Source: an uncultured Clostridia bacterium (GTDB lineage Bacteria > Bacillota > Clostridia > Lachnospirales > Lachnospiraceae). From it: DNA of 8,351 nt. The notes beneath the pieces are model-generated. The model was not told the DNA's origin and searched no databases. It saw nothing but the letters and a program-made list of their open reading frames with translations. Of the stretch, positions 1 to 5,754 are shown piece by piece. The stretch covers positions 1-8,351 of the forward strand of contig CAMORF010000089.1 of NCBI GenBank assembly GCA_946623485.1, in the 5' to 3' direction. Position 1 is the stretch's first letter. Each line of letters begins with the position of its first letter. The position numbers were made by a program, and so were the translations under genes.

Positions 1-604
1 TGGATTCCTTCGTTGTATTCGTCTCGGTTCCGGTTGTAGTTCCCTCAGTCGCCGAGGATTCAGTGCCGGCTGCAGTCCCCTGCGATGCGGATGCTCCGGT
101 ACCGGCCGCTGTATCCTGAGCTGTTGTTGTTCCGCCAGAAGAGGAAGACTCCTGCGTTACCGCTCCATTCTCCGCTTCATCCTGATCAGAAGCGGAGACC
201 TGCGTAGCCGAGGCTTCTTTTTCTGCGGTCGTCTCCTGTGACGCGGCAGAGGTTTTGGCTGCTGTATTTTCCTGTGTTGCAGGAGCAGGATCCTGATTCG
301 CTTCCACCGCCTGCGAAGACTCTGCAACAGGTGTTTCCGTCTTCACCGGATCCGGCGCAGTCGAACTATCCTGGGAAGAAGACAGCGTTGTCTCTGCGGG
401 AGTTTCCTGCACAGTGTCTCCCCCGTCTCCGGAAGGATCCGGTTCAACAGTACCATCCGCAGACGCCTCCAATATAACCGGATCCGTGCTTTCCTGTATC
501 AGCAATGACGGATCGCTCTCCGCGATAATATTCCCTGGCGAAGCAGCCAGCATAGAGCATGCAATCAAAACGCTTATTATTCTGTCTTTCATCTTCATCT
601 TCAT
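1..604 (-). CDS. Secreted Thr/Ser/Ala/Glu-rich low-complexity protein (partial, C-terminus outside window)
   Basis: The reading frame is open from an ATG at 604 to the window edge, giving about 201 residues with no stop. The N-terminus MKMKMKDR is basic and is followed by a hydrophobic stretch (IISVLIACSMLAAS, about residues 9-22), as in a signal peptide. From about residue 28 the protein is almost entirely low-complexity and rich in Ser, Thr, Ala, Glu, Gln and Pro, with recurring pieces such as TQE, SSATEG and TAAGTG. This looks like an extended spacer on the outer face of the cell, with any functional domain further on. Three ATGs lie in a row (604, 598, 592). The first is preferred because AGGAG at 615-619 lies 10 nt upstream. 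A promoter with a long leader precedes it. I do not recognise the family and no catalytic motif is visible in this part. Confidence 0.8.
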   Translation of the reverse strand, partial: MKMKMKDRIISVLIACSMLAASPGNIIAESDPSLLIQESTDPVILEASADGTVEPDPSGDGGDTVQETPAETTLSSSQDSSTAPDPVKTETPVAESSQAVEANQDPAPATQENTAAKTSAASQETTAEKEASATQVSASDQDEAENGAVTQESSSSGGTTTAQDTAAGTGASASQGTAAGTESSATEGTTTGTETNTTKES

Positions 605-617
605 TTTGCAATCACTC

Positions 618-647
618 CTGATTCAACGCCTTGATCTGATTCAACGC
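618..647 (-). repeat. Pair of 12-bp direct repeats overlapping the ribosome binding site
   Basis: The word GCGTTGAATCAG (minus strand) occurs exactly twice, at 636-647 and 618-629, with an 18-bp period. The copy nearer the gene runs into the AGGAG at 615-619, sharing its first bases. Such a pair could bind a regulator of transcription or translation, but no regulator is visible in the window. Confidence 0.6.
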
Positions 648-829
648 TTTCTTCACTTACCCTGCACAATATCCTTAACGGTTCAACCTGTTTCCATATG
701 ATTGTATGATTGTGTAGATTCCCGTATATTAAAAGCACCTCTTCCCGCCTTGGAAATACACCTCAAATCATTCTGCCTTTTGCATCCATTATTAAAAAAT
801 GGCAAACTAAGGCACAATAATTCTATATT

Positions 830-858
830 ATTATAACAGGTATCAATGAAGCTTACAA
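830..858 (-). promoter_or_regulatory. Sigma-A-like promoter for the secreted-protein gene
   Basis: On the minus strand TTGTAA (853-858) is followed after exactly 17 nt by a perfect TATAAT (830-835). Transcription would start near 823, giving a leader of about 220 nt before the ATG at 604. The boxes are read directly; activity is inferred. Confidence 0.65.
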
Positions 859-911
859 TCTCGTCGGGGCATCAAATTCTTATGAAAAAATCATGAAAAA
901 TCAGTGAAACC

Positions 912-973
912 AAAAAAGAGGCAAGGCACGGGCAAATGCGTATTATGCGCATCAGCCAGTGTCTTGCCTCTTT
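912..973 (-). terminator. Intrinsic terminator of the aminotransferase-Nudix-Nudix unit
   Basis: On the minus strand AAAGAGGCAAG-CAC pairs with GTG-CTTGCCTCTTT in a stem of about 15 bp with one mismatch, followed by a T tract (TTTTTT) and then GGTTTCAC. The large loop contains a second small palindrome (ATGCG with CGCAT, 936-952). The T tract is on the minus-strand side only, so it ends the leftward genes. It lies about 70 bp beyond the stop of the last Nudix gene. Confidence 0.85.
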
Positions 974-1045
974 CTGCTGTCATATGATTCTGAAAATCGT
1001 TTTTATGGATATGCGATTTTATGGATATCAGGTGATAAAACGAAA

Positions 1046-1606
1046 TCAGTTGTTTTCTTTCCGGGCCAGGTACTCCCGAAGTACGACAAGCCCGCCCTTC
1101 GGCACGCAGATCCGTGTCCTTGAGCGATGGATTTCCTCCCACACCTCATCAAGGTCAAACCAACGAACCTCTTCGACCTCGCATTCCTGGAGCGTCAGCT
1201 TGTCCGCCGCAACCGGTTCCCGGTAGACATAGACACGCGCGATCTCATGATCCCGGAACATGCTGCCGTGGAATTCCATTTCATACTGAATGCGGAACAT
1301 GCCGGCATAGGAAAGCTGGTTCCCGGATGCTTCTATTCCAAGTTCTTCCCTGAGTTCTCTGAGCGCCGATTCCAGCGGCTCATCTCCGGCCGGAATATGG
1401 CCGGCAGATGAAGTGTCATACTGTCCCGGAAAAGAGTCCTTGTTCTTGCTGCGTTTCTGCAGCAAGATGTCATATCCATTTCCCTTCGCCCTGATGATCC
1501 ACACATGCGCCGTCCGGTGCAGGATTCCTTCCCGATGTGCTTCATCACGGGAAATCACCTCGCCGGTCGGCATTCCATTTTCATCGACAATGTCAAAATA
1601 CTCCAT
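1046..1606 (-). CDS. Nudix hydrolase, IPP-isomerase-like/YfcD subgroup
   Basis: This 186-residue protein has a single Nudix domain. The box runs from G69 to I91: G69, five residues, D75 in place of the usual first Glu, seven residues, then RELREELGI, which contains the metal-binding glutamates E84, E87 and E88. The N-terminus (FDIVDENGMPTGEV) and GILHRTAHVWI resemble the IPP isomerase-like branch of Nudix proteins. The segment DTSSAGHIPAGD aligns by eye with the isomerase active-site region, but the catalytic cysteine is Ala68 here. A hydrolase acting on an unknown nucleoside-diphosphate-type substrate is therefore more likely than an isomerase. ATGs occur at 1609 and 1606. AGGGG at 1613-1617 is 6 nt from the second and only 3 nt from the first, so 1606 is chosen. 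It starts 25 bp after the preceding Nudix gene and is probably cotranscribed with it. Confidence 0.88.
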   Translation of the reverse strand: MEYFDIVDENGMPTGEVISRDEAHREGILHRTAHVWIIRAKGNGYDILLQKRSKNKDSFPGQYDTSSAGHIPAGDEPLESALRELREELGIEASGNQLSYAGMFRIQYEMEFHGSMFRDHEIARVYVYREPVAADKLTLQECEVEEVRWFDLDEVWEEIHRSRTRICVPKGGLVVLREYLARKENN

Positions 1607-1631
1607 CATTCTCCCCTGTTATTGTTTGTTA

Positions 1632-2204
1632 TTATTTATTCGCCAGCAGCCACGCCAGCACATGTACAGCCTGCTGAAATTCTCCCGCGCGGATCATCTT
1701 GTCAATCTCCCGGGCAGAATGCAGCGCTACATTCACCCGCTCTGTTTCGTCCAGATGCTGTTCGCCGACCTTTCTGCAGTTCTTCGCGGTAAAGATATGC
1801 GCGTAGTTATCACATATGGTAGCGTCTGAAGGAATCGTCAGAAGGTGCGCCCATTCATCGGAGACATATCCGGTCTCTTCTGTAAGTTCCCGCTGCGCAC
1901 ACGCCAGTGCTGTGTTTTCTCCCTTCTCAATGCCGCCCGCAGGGAACTCAGTTGTGACCTGCCGGATCCCCTGTCGGAACTGCCGGACACAGAGATAGTT
2001 CCCTGCTTCATCAGAAGCGACAATTACCGTATAATCTTTCCTGGTGTAGGTGTAGAACGGTTCATAAATATGTCCGTCCGGATAGCGGTATGAGGTTTTC
2101 CGGAAGTCAATCCACTGATCCTTGATGATGTGCTCAGTGTGGATCTCTTTCCATGCAAGTTCTGTTTCTTTCGCAAATCCTTCTGCAGGTTCATTCTCAT
2201 TCAT
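1632..2204 (-). CDS. Nudix hydrolase, ADP-ribose pyrophosphatase-like
   Basis: This 190-residue protein probably hydrolyses ADP-ribose or a related nucleoside diphosphate sugar to AMP and a sugar phosphate in the cytoplasm. The order of elements fits the family: an N-terminal strand region with the DGHIYEPFYTYTRKDYTVIV segment (43-62), the RQFRQGI motif (75-81), then TTEFPAGGIEKGE and RELTEETGY (84-113) with E106, E109 and E110 as metal ligands. Eight residues rather than seven separate the first box glutamate (E96) from the RE pair, so the box carries one extra residue. The frame continues upstream to 2306 inside the aminotransferase gene. The ATG at 2204 is preferred because GGAG (2213-2216) lies 8 nt upstream; an ATG at 2210 would be too close. 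It sits 37 bp after the aminotransferase stop, consistent with an operon. Confidence 0.87.
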   Translation of the reverse strand: MNENEPAEGFAKETELAWKEIHTEHIIKDQWIDFRKTSYRYPDGHIYEPFYTYTRKDYTVIVASDEAGNYLCVRQFRQGIRQVTTEFPAGGIEKGENTALACAQRELTEETGYVSDEWAHLLTIPSDATICDNYAHIFTAKNCRKVGEQHLDETERVNVALHSAREIDKMIRAGEFQQAVHVLAWLLANK

Positions 2205-2241
2205 GATCATTTCTCCAGGATGTTCCTTCATGATGGAAGTC

Positions 2242-3459
2242 TCAAATAAACACATATTTTGCCAGCCTGTCCATCGCTTCTTCCACTTTACGGCGCGGAA
2301 GGGCAAGGTTCATGCGTAGGTGGCAGGTTCCATGGAACATTGCTCCGTCCTGGACAGCCACGCCCACGCGCCAGATCTTCTCTTCCAGTTCCTTCAGCGT
2401 GCATCCATTTTCCCGACACCATTGTGTACAATCCACAAAAAGCATGTATGTGCCTTCCGGCATGGATACTGATATCCCTTTAAATTGAGTCCTGATATAG
2501 TCAACCGCATACCGGATATTATCAGTGAGCACCTGACGCAATTCTTCCAGCCATGCTTCCCCCTCCGAACTGTACGCGCCGGTCAGGGCATGCATGGATA
2601 ATACATTCATGGAGTTATAATGGCTCAGGGAAGACTCCTTTCGGATCCGGTCCCGGAGCGTCGGGTTGTATATCACATGATAGCTGCCGATGAGGCCGGC
2701 CAGATTAAATGTTTTTGACGGTGCATAGAGGGCAACCGTGCGGCTGCGGGCGTCCGTATTTATGCTTTGGGACGGAATATGCGTATGCCCTTCCAGGATC
2801 AGGTCTGACCAGATCTCATCGCTGATCACCTTCACATCATACTTTTCAAACAACTGGTATGCCGCTTCCAATTCTTCCCTGCTCCAGACTCTTCCGCAGG
2901 GATTATGCGGCGAGCAGAAGATTGCTGCATGGATGTGGTTCCGTCGGATCTTCTCCTCCATGTCCGCAAAGTCCATCCGCCAGACGCCCTGCGCATCCTG
3001 AACCAGCGGGCTATGAACGATCCGGTAGCCATTGTTCTCCAGGACTCCGGTAAAACCCACATAGGTTGGCGAATGCACCAGAACACTGTCGCCGCGCGAG
3101 CAAAAGACAGAAAGTGCCGTAGAAACACCGCCAAGCACTCCATTTTCAGAACCGATGCCCTCCCGTGTCAAGTCCTTCACACCGTTTCGCTCCTGCTGCC
3201 ATCGGAGAATCGCGTTGTAGTAGTCATCTGTTATGTCATAATAGCCAAAGAGCGGATGTGAGATCCTTTCTTCCAGCGCCCGGATAATCGACGGCGCAGC
3301 GGCAAAATTCATATCCGCAACCCACATCGGGATTACGTCGAATCCCGGATCAGGCGCCGCCGGCGCGAACCCGCCCGGTTTTCCGATCCCATCCACCGCA
3401 AGGGCATCCCGCCCGTGGCGGTCATAAAATGTTGTAAAATCAAACTTTCGCTTTTGCAT
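2242..3459 (-). CDS. PatB/MalY-type PLP-dependent aminotransferase / cystathionine beta-lyase
   Basis: This 405-residue protein has the usual full length of fold-type I aminotransferases of the MalY/PatB group. Such enzymes use pyridoxal phosphate to cleave C-S bonds, for example cystathionine to homocysteine, pyruvate and ammonia. Visible landmarks in order are IPMWVADMNF (43-52) near the N-terminus, typical of this group, PLFGYY (69-74), PTY with Y133, the HNPCGRVW loop with N186, SDEIWSDL with D214 that pairs with the PLP ring nitrogen, APSKTF with K249 as Schiff-base lysine, and LRMNLALPR with R382 for the substrate carboxylate. All key residues are present. A GCAGGAAAG ribosome binding site lies directly upstream of the ATG. 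The upstream gap is filled by 27-nt repeats and I see no clear promoter in it. Substrate specificity (lyase versus aminotransferase) cannot be settled here. Confidence 0.92.
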   Translation of the reverse strand: MQKRKFDFTTFYDRHGRDALAVDGIGKPGGFAPAAPDPGFDVIPMWVADMNFAAAPSIIRALEERISHPLFGYYDITDDYYNAILRWQQERNGVKDLTREGIGSENGVLGGVSTALSVFCSRGDSVLVHSPTYVGFTGVLENNGYRIVHSPLVQDAQGVWRMDFADMEEKIRRNHIHAAIFCSPHNPCGRVWSREELEAAYQLFEKYDVKVISDEIWSDLILEGHTHIPSQSINTDARSRTVALYAPSKTFNLAGLIGSYHVIYNPTLRDRIRKESSLSHYNSMNVLSMHALTGAYSSEGEAWLEELRQVLTDNIRYAVDYIRTQFKGISVSMPEGTYMLFVDCTQWCRENGCTLKELEEKIWRVGVAVQDGAMFHGTCHLRMNLALPRRKVEEAMDRLAKYVFI

Positions 3460-3484
3460 CTTTCCTGCTACTTTCTCCTCTTCG

Positions 3485-3511
3485 TGAAACAGGGGACGGT
3501 TCTCCGTTTCA
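3485..3511 (-). repeat. 27-nt REP-like repeat, copy 1 (inverted relative to the others)
   Basis: On the minus strand this copy reads TGAAACGGAGAACC through to CCCCTGTTTCA. It is the exact reverse complement of copy 2, only 8 nt away, so copies 1 and 2 form a perfect 27-bp stem. It begins 25 bp upstream of the aminotransferase start codon. Confidence 0.93.
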
Positions 3512-3519
3512 TTCTGGGG

Positions 3520-3546
3520 TGAAACGGAGAACCGTCCCCTGTTTCA
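3520..3546 (+). repeat. 27-nt REP-like repeat, copy 2
   Basis: This copy is identical to copy 3 and is the exact reverse complement of copy 1. The single unit is itself an imperfect palindrome: TGAAAC at one end pairs with GTTTCA at the other. In a transcript, copies 1 and 2 (3485-3546) would fold into a very stable hairpin with an 8-nt loop. No T tract follows it on the minus strand, so it is not a classical terminator. A separate 12-bp palindrome, ATTGCATGCAAT, abuts it at 3546-3557. Confidence 0.93.
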
Positions 3547-3577
3547 TTGCATGCAATCACCTAAGAGCCGGAACAAA

Positions 3578-3604
3578 TGAAACGGAGAACCGTCCCCTGT
3601 TTCA
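3578..3604 (+). repeat. 27-nt REP-like repeat, copy 3 (contains the DUF1349 stop codon)
   Basis: This is an exact match to copy 2 in the same orientation, 31 nt beyond it. Its last three plus-strand bases (TCA, 3602-3604) are the TGA stop codon of the DUF1349 gene on the minus strand, so gene and repeat overlap by 3 bp. Confidence 0.93.
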
Positions 3605-4204
3605 ATCCGGCTGCTGCCCGTCATGCGCTTTCCACTGGCATTCCATCATCTCCATCTCCGTAAAGGTTGCCTGAAATGATGAGTTTTCCGCGCTGCAGGC
3701 ATATATTCCAAATCGAATCTCGTCCTCCACATGGAACATATGGCAGATGCGCATCTGTTTGTAGTGCACGCCATCATCGGAATGCTCGATGCAGAAGTCA
3801 TCCTCCCTGCGGCTGAACCGGAACCACATGGTTTTAATTGCTGCATCAATATCTACGGATGCCCAGTCGGAGTATCCGTTATTGGTAACTACACTGCCCA
3901 GGCGCTGAATCTTTTCGTTCTCATATTCTACGGACGCCTTCAGCCAGTTATCGCTGTCGAGATACATGATAATTCCGCTCTGGTCATAGCGTACCTTTGT
4001 GTCGAATTCTGTCTTGACAACGAACGAGAAATACTTTTCATTGGTTTTCATCTGAAGTACAGGGGCATTATCATTTCTGAAATGATAATAGGTTCTCTGC
4101 CACAGATCCGTATATGGCTCGGTTATGATCTCAACCCGATCCTCGGTCACACTATATTCCTTCGGTGCCCTTGTCCACTCCATTTCCTTCGTATTGACTC
4201 TCAT
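3602..4204 (-). CDS. DUF1349 family protein (concanavalin A-like fold)
   Basis: This 200-residue protein has no signal peptide and no membrane segment. It matches the DUF1349 pattern throughout: an N-terminal WTRAPKEY and LWQRTYYHF (33-42), a central DQSGIIMYLDSDNWLKASVE block (74-93), LGSVVTNNGYSDWAS (102-116), a strand-rich C-terminal half with FGIYACS (165-171), and the ending ECQWKAHDGQQPD. The family has a jelly-roll fold like concanavalin A-type lectins and glucanases, which suggests carbohydrate binding or processing, but no activity can be assigned from sequence. The start at 4204 is chosen because GGAGG (4214-4218) lies 9 nt upstream; an in-frame ATG at 4351 adds a non-family extension. 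The stop codon lies inside a 27-nt repeat, and another copy of that repeat lies upstream of the gene. Confidence 0.88.
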   Translation of the reverse strand: MRVNTKEMEWTRAPKEYSVTEDRVEIITEPYTDLWQRTYYHFRNDNAPVLQMKTNEKYFSFVVKTEFDTKVRYDQSGIIMYLDSDNWLKASVEYENEKIQRLGSVVTNNGYSDWASVDIDAAIKTMWFRFSRREDDFCIEHSDDGVHYKQMRICHMFHVEDEIRFGIYACSAENSSFQATFTEMEMMECQWKAHDGQQPD

Positions 4205-4613
4205 GGTGCCTAACCTCCGTTGTAAGTGATATCTGATGCGCCGGCCAAAAGTCTTTCCAGAAAGCTGCACAAAATATGGCGCATTGATTGTAAGTAAAAA
4301 AACACTATGTTCATGTGCCCGTAAATGCAATGCGCAGCTTTTGACCGTCACATCATCTTATGTTAGTGCCTCGAAACCAATTCAAATGAAACGGAGAACC
4401 GTCCCCCGTTTCACACCCCGTTTCACAGCTTCTTCACCAGTGCACGCTTCTGAAAAAAGCGATTCCGTAGCAATAGACCTGAATCTTCACGCCCATAGCC
4501 TACATTCTCCTTTCTACCAAAGCCATATCATGCTTCATATTTCATGCTTCATGTTGCCAACGTGGATAGGTCTTTTTTCATTCAATGTTAAACCTGCTAA
4601 AGCAGGACAGCTT
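4205..4613. other. Intergenic region between the L,D-transpeptidase and DUF1349 genes
   Basis: I see no gene here on either strand. It holds the ribosome binding site of DUF1349 (4214-4218), repeat copy 4 (4387-4413) with a partial fifth copy next to it, a short near-tandem TCATGCTTCAT duplication around 4528-4551, and the hairpins just beyond the transpeptidase stop. No strong promoter stands out for DUF1349. The best candidate (TTGCAT, 17 nt, TAGTGT on the minus strand, around 4303-4331) matches the consensus at only half of its positions. Confidence 0.5.
4387..4413 (+). repeat. 27-nt REP-like repeat, copy 4
   Basis: It has the same orientation as copies 2 and 3 and differs at one base: position 21 (4407) is C instead of T. 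That change turns the G-T pair between unit positions 7 and 21 into a G-C pair, strengthening the hairpin of the unit. It is followed at 4416-4425 by CCCCGTTTCA, a partial fifth copy of the right end. Confidence 0.92.
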
Positions 4614-4627
4614 TCACTGTCCTGCTT
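4593..4627 (-). terminator. Possible terminator with two competing hairpins at the L,D-transpeptidase stop
   Basis: On the minus strand AAGCAGGACAG pairs perfectly with CTGTCCTGCTT (11 bp) around a 6-nt loop that contains the TGA stop codon. The second arm can instead pair with the next word, as CCTGC-TTTA-GCAGG, followed by TTTAAC. The two hairpins exclude each other. The T tract is short, so efficiency as an intrinsic terminator is doubtful. Confidence 0.45.
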
Positions 4628-5660
4628 CTGGTTTGTATTCCGGGTCTGTCGGGTCATACCCTTTGGTCCATTCTCCTACATAGGGCCGGTCTGGTTTTCC
4701 AAGCAGGTCATCTGCTTCGGTTCCGTAGAAGATTTCTATCTGTCCTCCGGTTGGTACATGGTCGAAGATGTATTTTGCGTCCACTGCAGTAAGCCTTACG
4801 CATCCATGGGATGCCGGCTGGCCGATCTGATTGTAGGCATCCTCCTCCAGTGAGTTTGGATCATTCGGCCGTACATATGGCAGTGAATGGAATAGATAGC
4901 TTGGGGCAAAATGACTGCACCACTGCCCCCACGATGGTCCGTTCAGTTCATGCCACCGCAAGTGATCCTGAATGTAAAATGTACCGCACGGTGTTTCTCT
5001 TCCCGGGCTCCCGACAGAGCATGGACAGGCATAAACGGGAATGTAGACGGTCACTGTCAAGTTTTCTTCCGGCTGCATGTCCTCGATCAATGCAGGCTGC
5101 CCTGCTGCCAGTGTTTCAACTTCCTGGCTCAATGCGGAATCTCCTGCAATGATTCTTTTCCGAACCAGTTCTGCAAGATTCCTTTTTGTAAGAAGCGGCC
5201 GAGATGCTGTATTGATTTCCAGTGTTAATGCGCGGTAGATCGTGACCACACAGGTTGTCTGGTTGACGCGGATCAACCATGGTGTTTCATCTGTGATTTG
5301 ATCAACAAGTGCCAGATAGGTTCCGACATTTCGATTGAATGTTCCCATTGCCTCACCCTCAAGTGCTTCCTGCTCTGCGTCTTCCAATGCCTCTGTATCA
5401 AGTTCTTCCTGCTCAGTGGCTTCCCTTGCTCTCAGCTCTGTGACTTCTTCGATACTTTCCTGAATTCTGTCACTGAATCTTTCAATTGTGTCAGTTACCC
5501 ACTGTCTGGAAGCTTCCTCAGTTTCTGTTCCTTTGCCAAGGCTGACTGTTGGCTGAACCAGAAGCTTCCCTGATAATAAAATCAATGCCACGGTCAGTAG
5601 TAATAATTGTTTCCAAAGCCTTAAGTGAATTGTTTTTCCTGTAGTGAATATAACTCTCAT
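4614..5660 (-). CDS. Membrane-anchored L,D-transpeptidase (YkuD domain)
   Basis: This 348-residue protein should form 3-3 type peptidoglycan crosslinks, or attach molecules to peptidoglycan, on the outer face of the membrane. A basic N-terminus precedes one hydrophobic segment (about 17-35), a signal anchor or uncleaved signal peptide. A Glu-rich, probably helical stretch follows (about 45-104). The catalytic domain shows a first strand (IRVNQTTCVVTIY, 130-142), the SVGSPGRETPCGTFYI turn (215-230), FHSLPY with H258, and IGQPASHGCVRL with the nucleophile C287 and neighbours S284, H285 and R289. About 55 residues separate the first strand from the IPVYACPCSVG strand, longer than expected for a simple YkuD hairpin. 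The ATG is directly preceded by an in-frame TGA, so no earlier start exists. No good ribosome binding site is visible, only GAAAG about 12 nt upstream. A TATAAT promoter lies just upstream. Confidence 0.9.
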   Translation of the reverse strand: MRVIFTTGKTIHLRLWKQLLLLTVALILLSGKLLVQPTVSLGKGTETEEASRQWVTDTIERFSDRIQESIEEVTELRAREATEQEELDTEALEDAEQEALEGEAMGTFNRNVGTYLALVDQITDETPWLIRVNQTTCVVTIYRALTLEINTASRPLLTKRNLAELVRKRIIAGDSALSQEVETLAAGQPALIEDMQPEENLTVTVYIPVYACPCSVGSPGRETPCGTFYIQDHLRWHELNGPSWGQWCSHFAPSYLFHSLPYVRPNDPNSLEEDAYNQIGQPASHGCVRLTAVDAKYIFDHVPTGGQIEIFYGTEADDLLGKPDRPYVGEWTKGYDPTDPEYKPEAGQ

Positions 5661-5692
5661 TCAAATGTACTGCTTTCAGTTATGCGTACTCA

Positions 5693-5721
5693 ATTATACT
5701 GATTTTCGCTAAGATTGTTTA
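5693..5721 (-). promoter_or_regulatory. Sigma-A-like promoter for the L,D-transpeptidase gene
   Basis: On the minus strand TAAACA (5716-5721) is followed after 17 nt by a perfect TATAAT (5693-5698). A start near 5686 would give a leader of about 25 nt. It suggests the transpeptidase can be transcribed separately from the two upstream genes, from which it is separated by 94 bp with no terminator. Confidence 0.6.
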
Positions 5722-5754
5722 CTAACTTGCGTTGTCTTCAGTAGTATTGCTCTT

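Larger units (their letters stand above)
605..911 (-). other. Intergenic region with the long leader of the secreted-protein gene
   Basis: No gene is visible here on either strand. The region holds a sigma-A-type promoter (830-858) and a leader of about 220 nt running to the ATG at 604. The leader contains a bulged AT-rich hairpin (TTTGC with CATT, pairing to AATG and GCAAA, around 781-806), short repeated ACAATCAT words near 700-714, and two 12-bp direct repeats just before the start codon. I could not match the leader to a known riboswitch class by eye. Confidence 0.5.

Noticed and set aside
1046..1606. Isopentenyl-diphosphate isomerase
   Set aside because: The catalytic cysteine region reads SSAGH, with Ala in place of Cys. 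The protein is only isomerase-like in overall pattern.
2205..2306. Longer N-terminus for the ADP-ribose pyrophosphatase-like gene starting at 2306
   Set aside because: The extension overlaps the end of the aminotransferase gene and does not look like the family, while the ATG at 2204 has a well-spaced GGAG.
3485..3546. Classical intrinsic terminator for the DUF1349 gene
   Set aside because: The stem is very strong but no T run follows it on the minus strand, so it is described as an inverted repeat pair only.
3485..3604. CRISPR array made of the 27-nt repeats
   Set aside because: The spacing is 8 and 31 nt, one unit is inverted, only three units are close together, and no cas gene is visible. 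The units are palindromic REP-like elements instead.
4205..4351. Longer N-terminus for the DUF1349 gene starting at 4351
   Set aside because: The added residues do not resemble the family, and GGAGG sits 9 nt before the ATG at 4204.
4236..4853. Plus-strand open frame of 205 codons
   Set aside because: It spans the DUF1349 upstream region, a repeat and the antisense of the L,D-transpeptidase. Its protein has no family signature and the frame lacks a convincing ribosome binding site.
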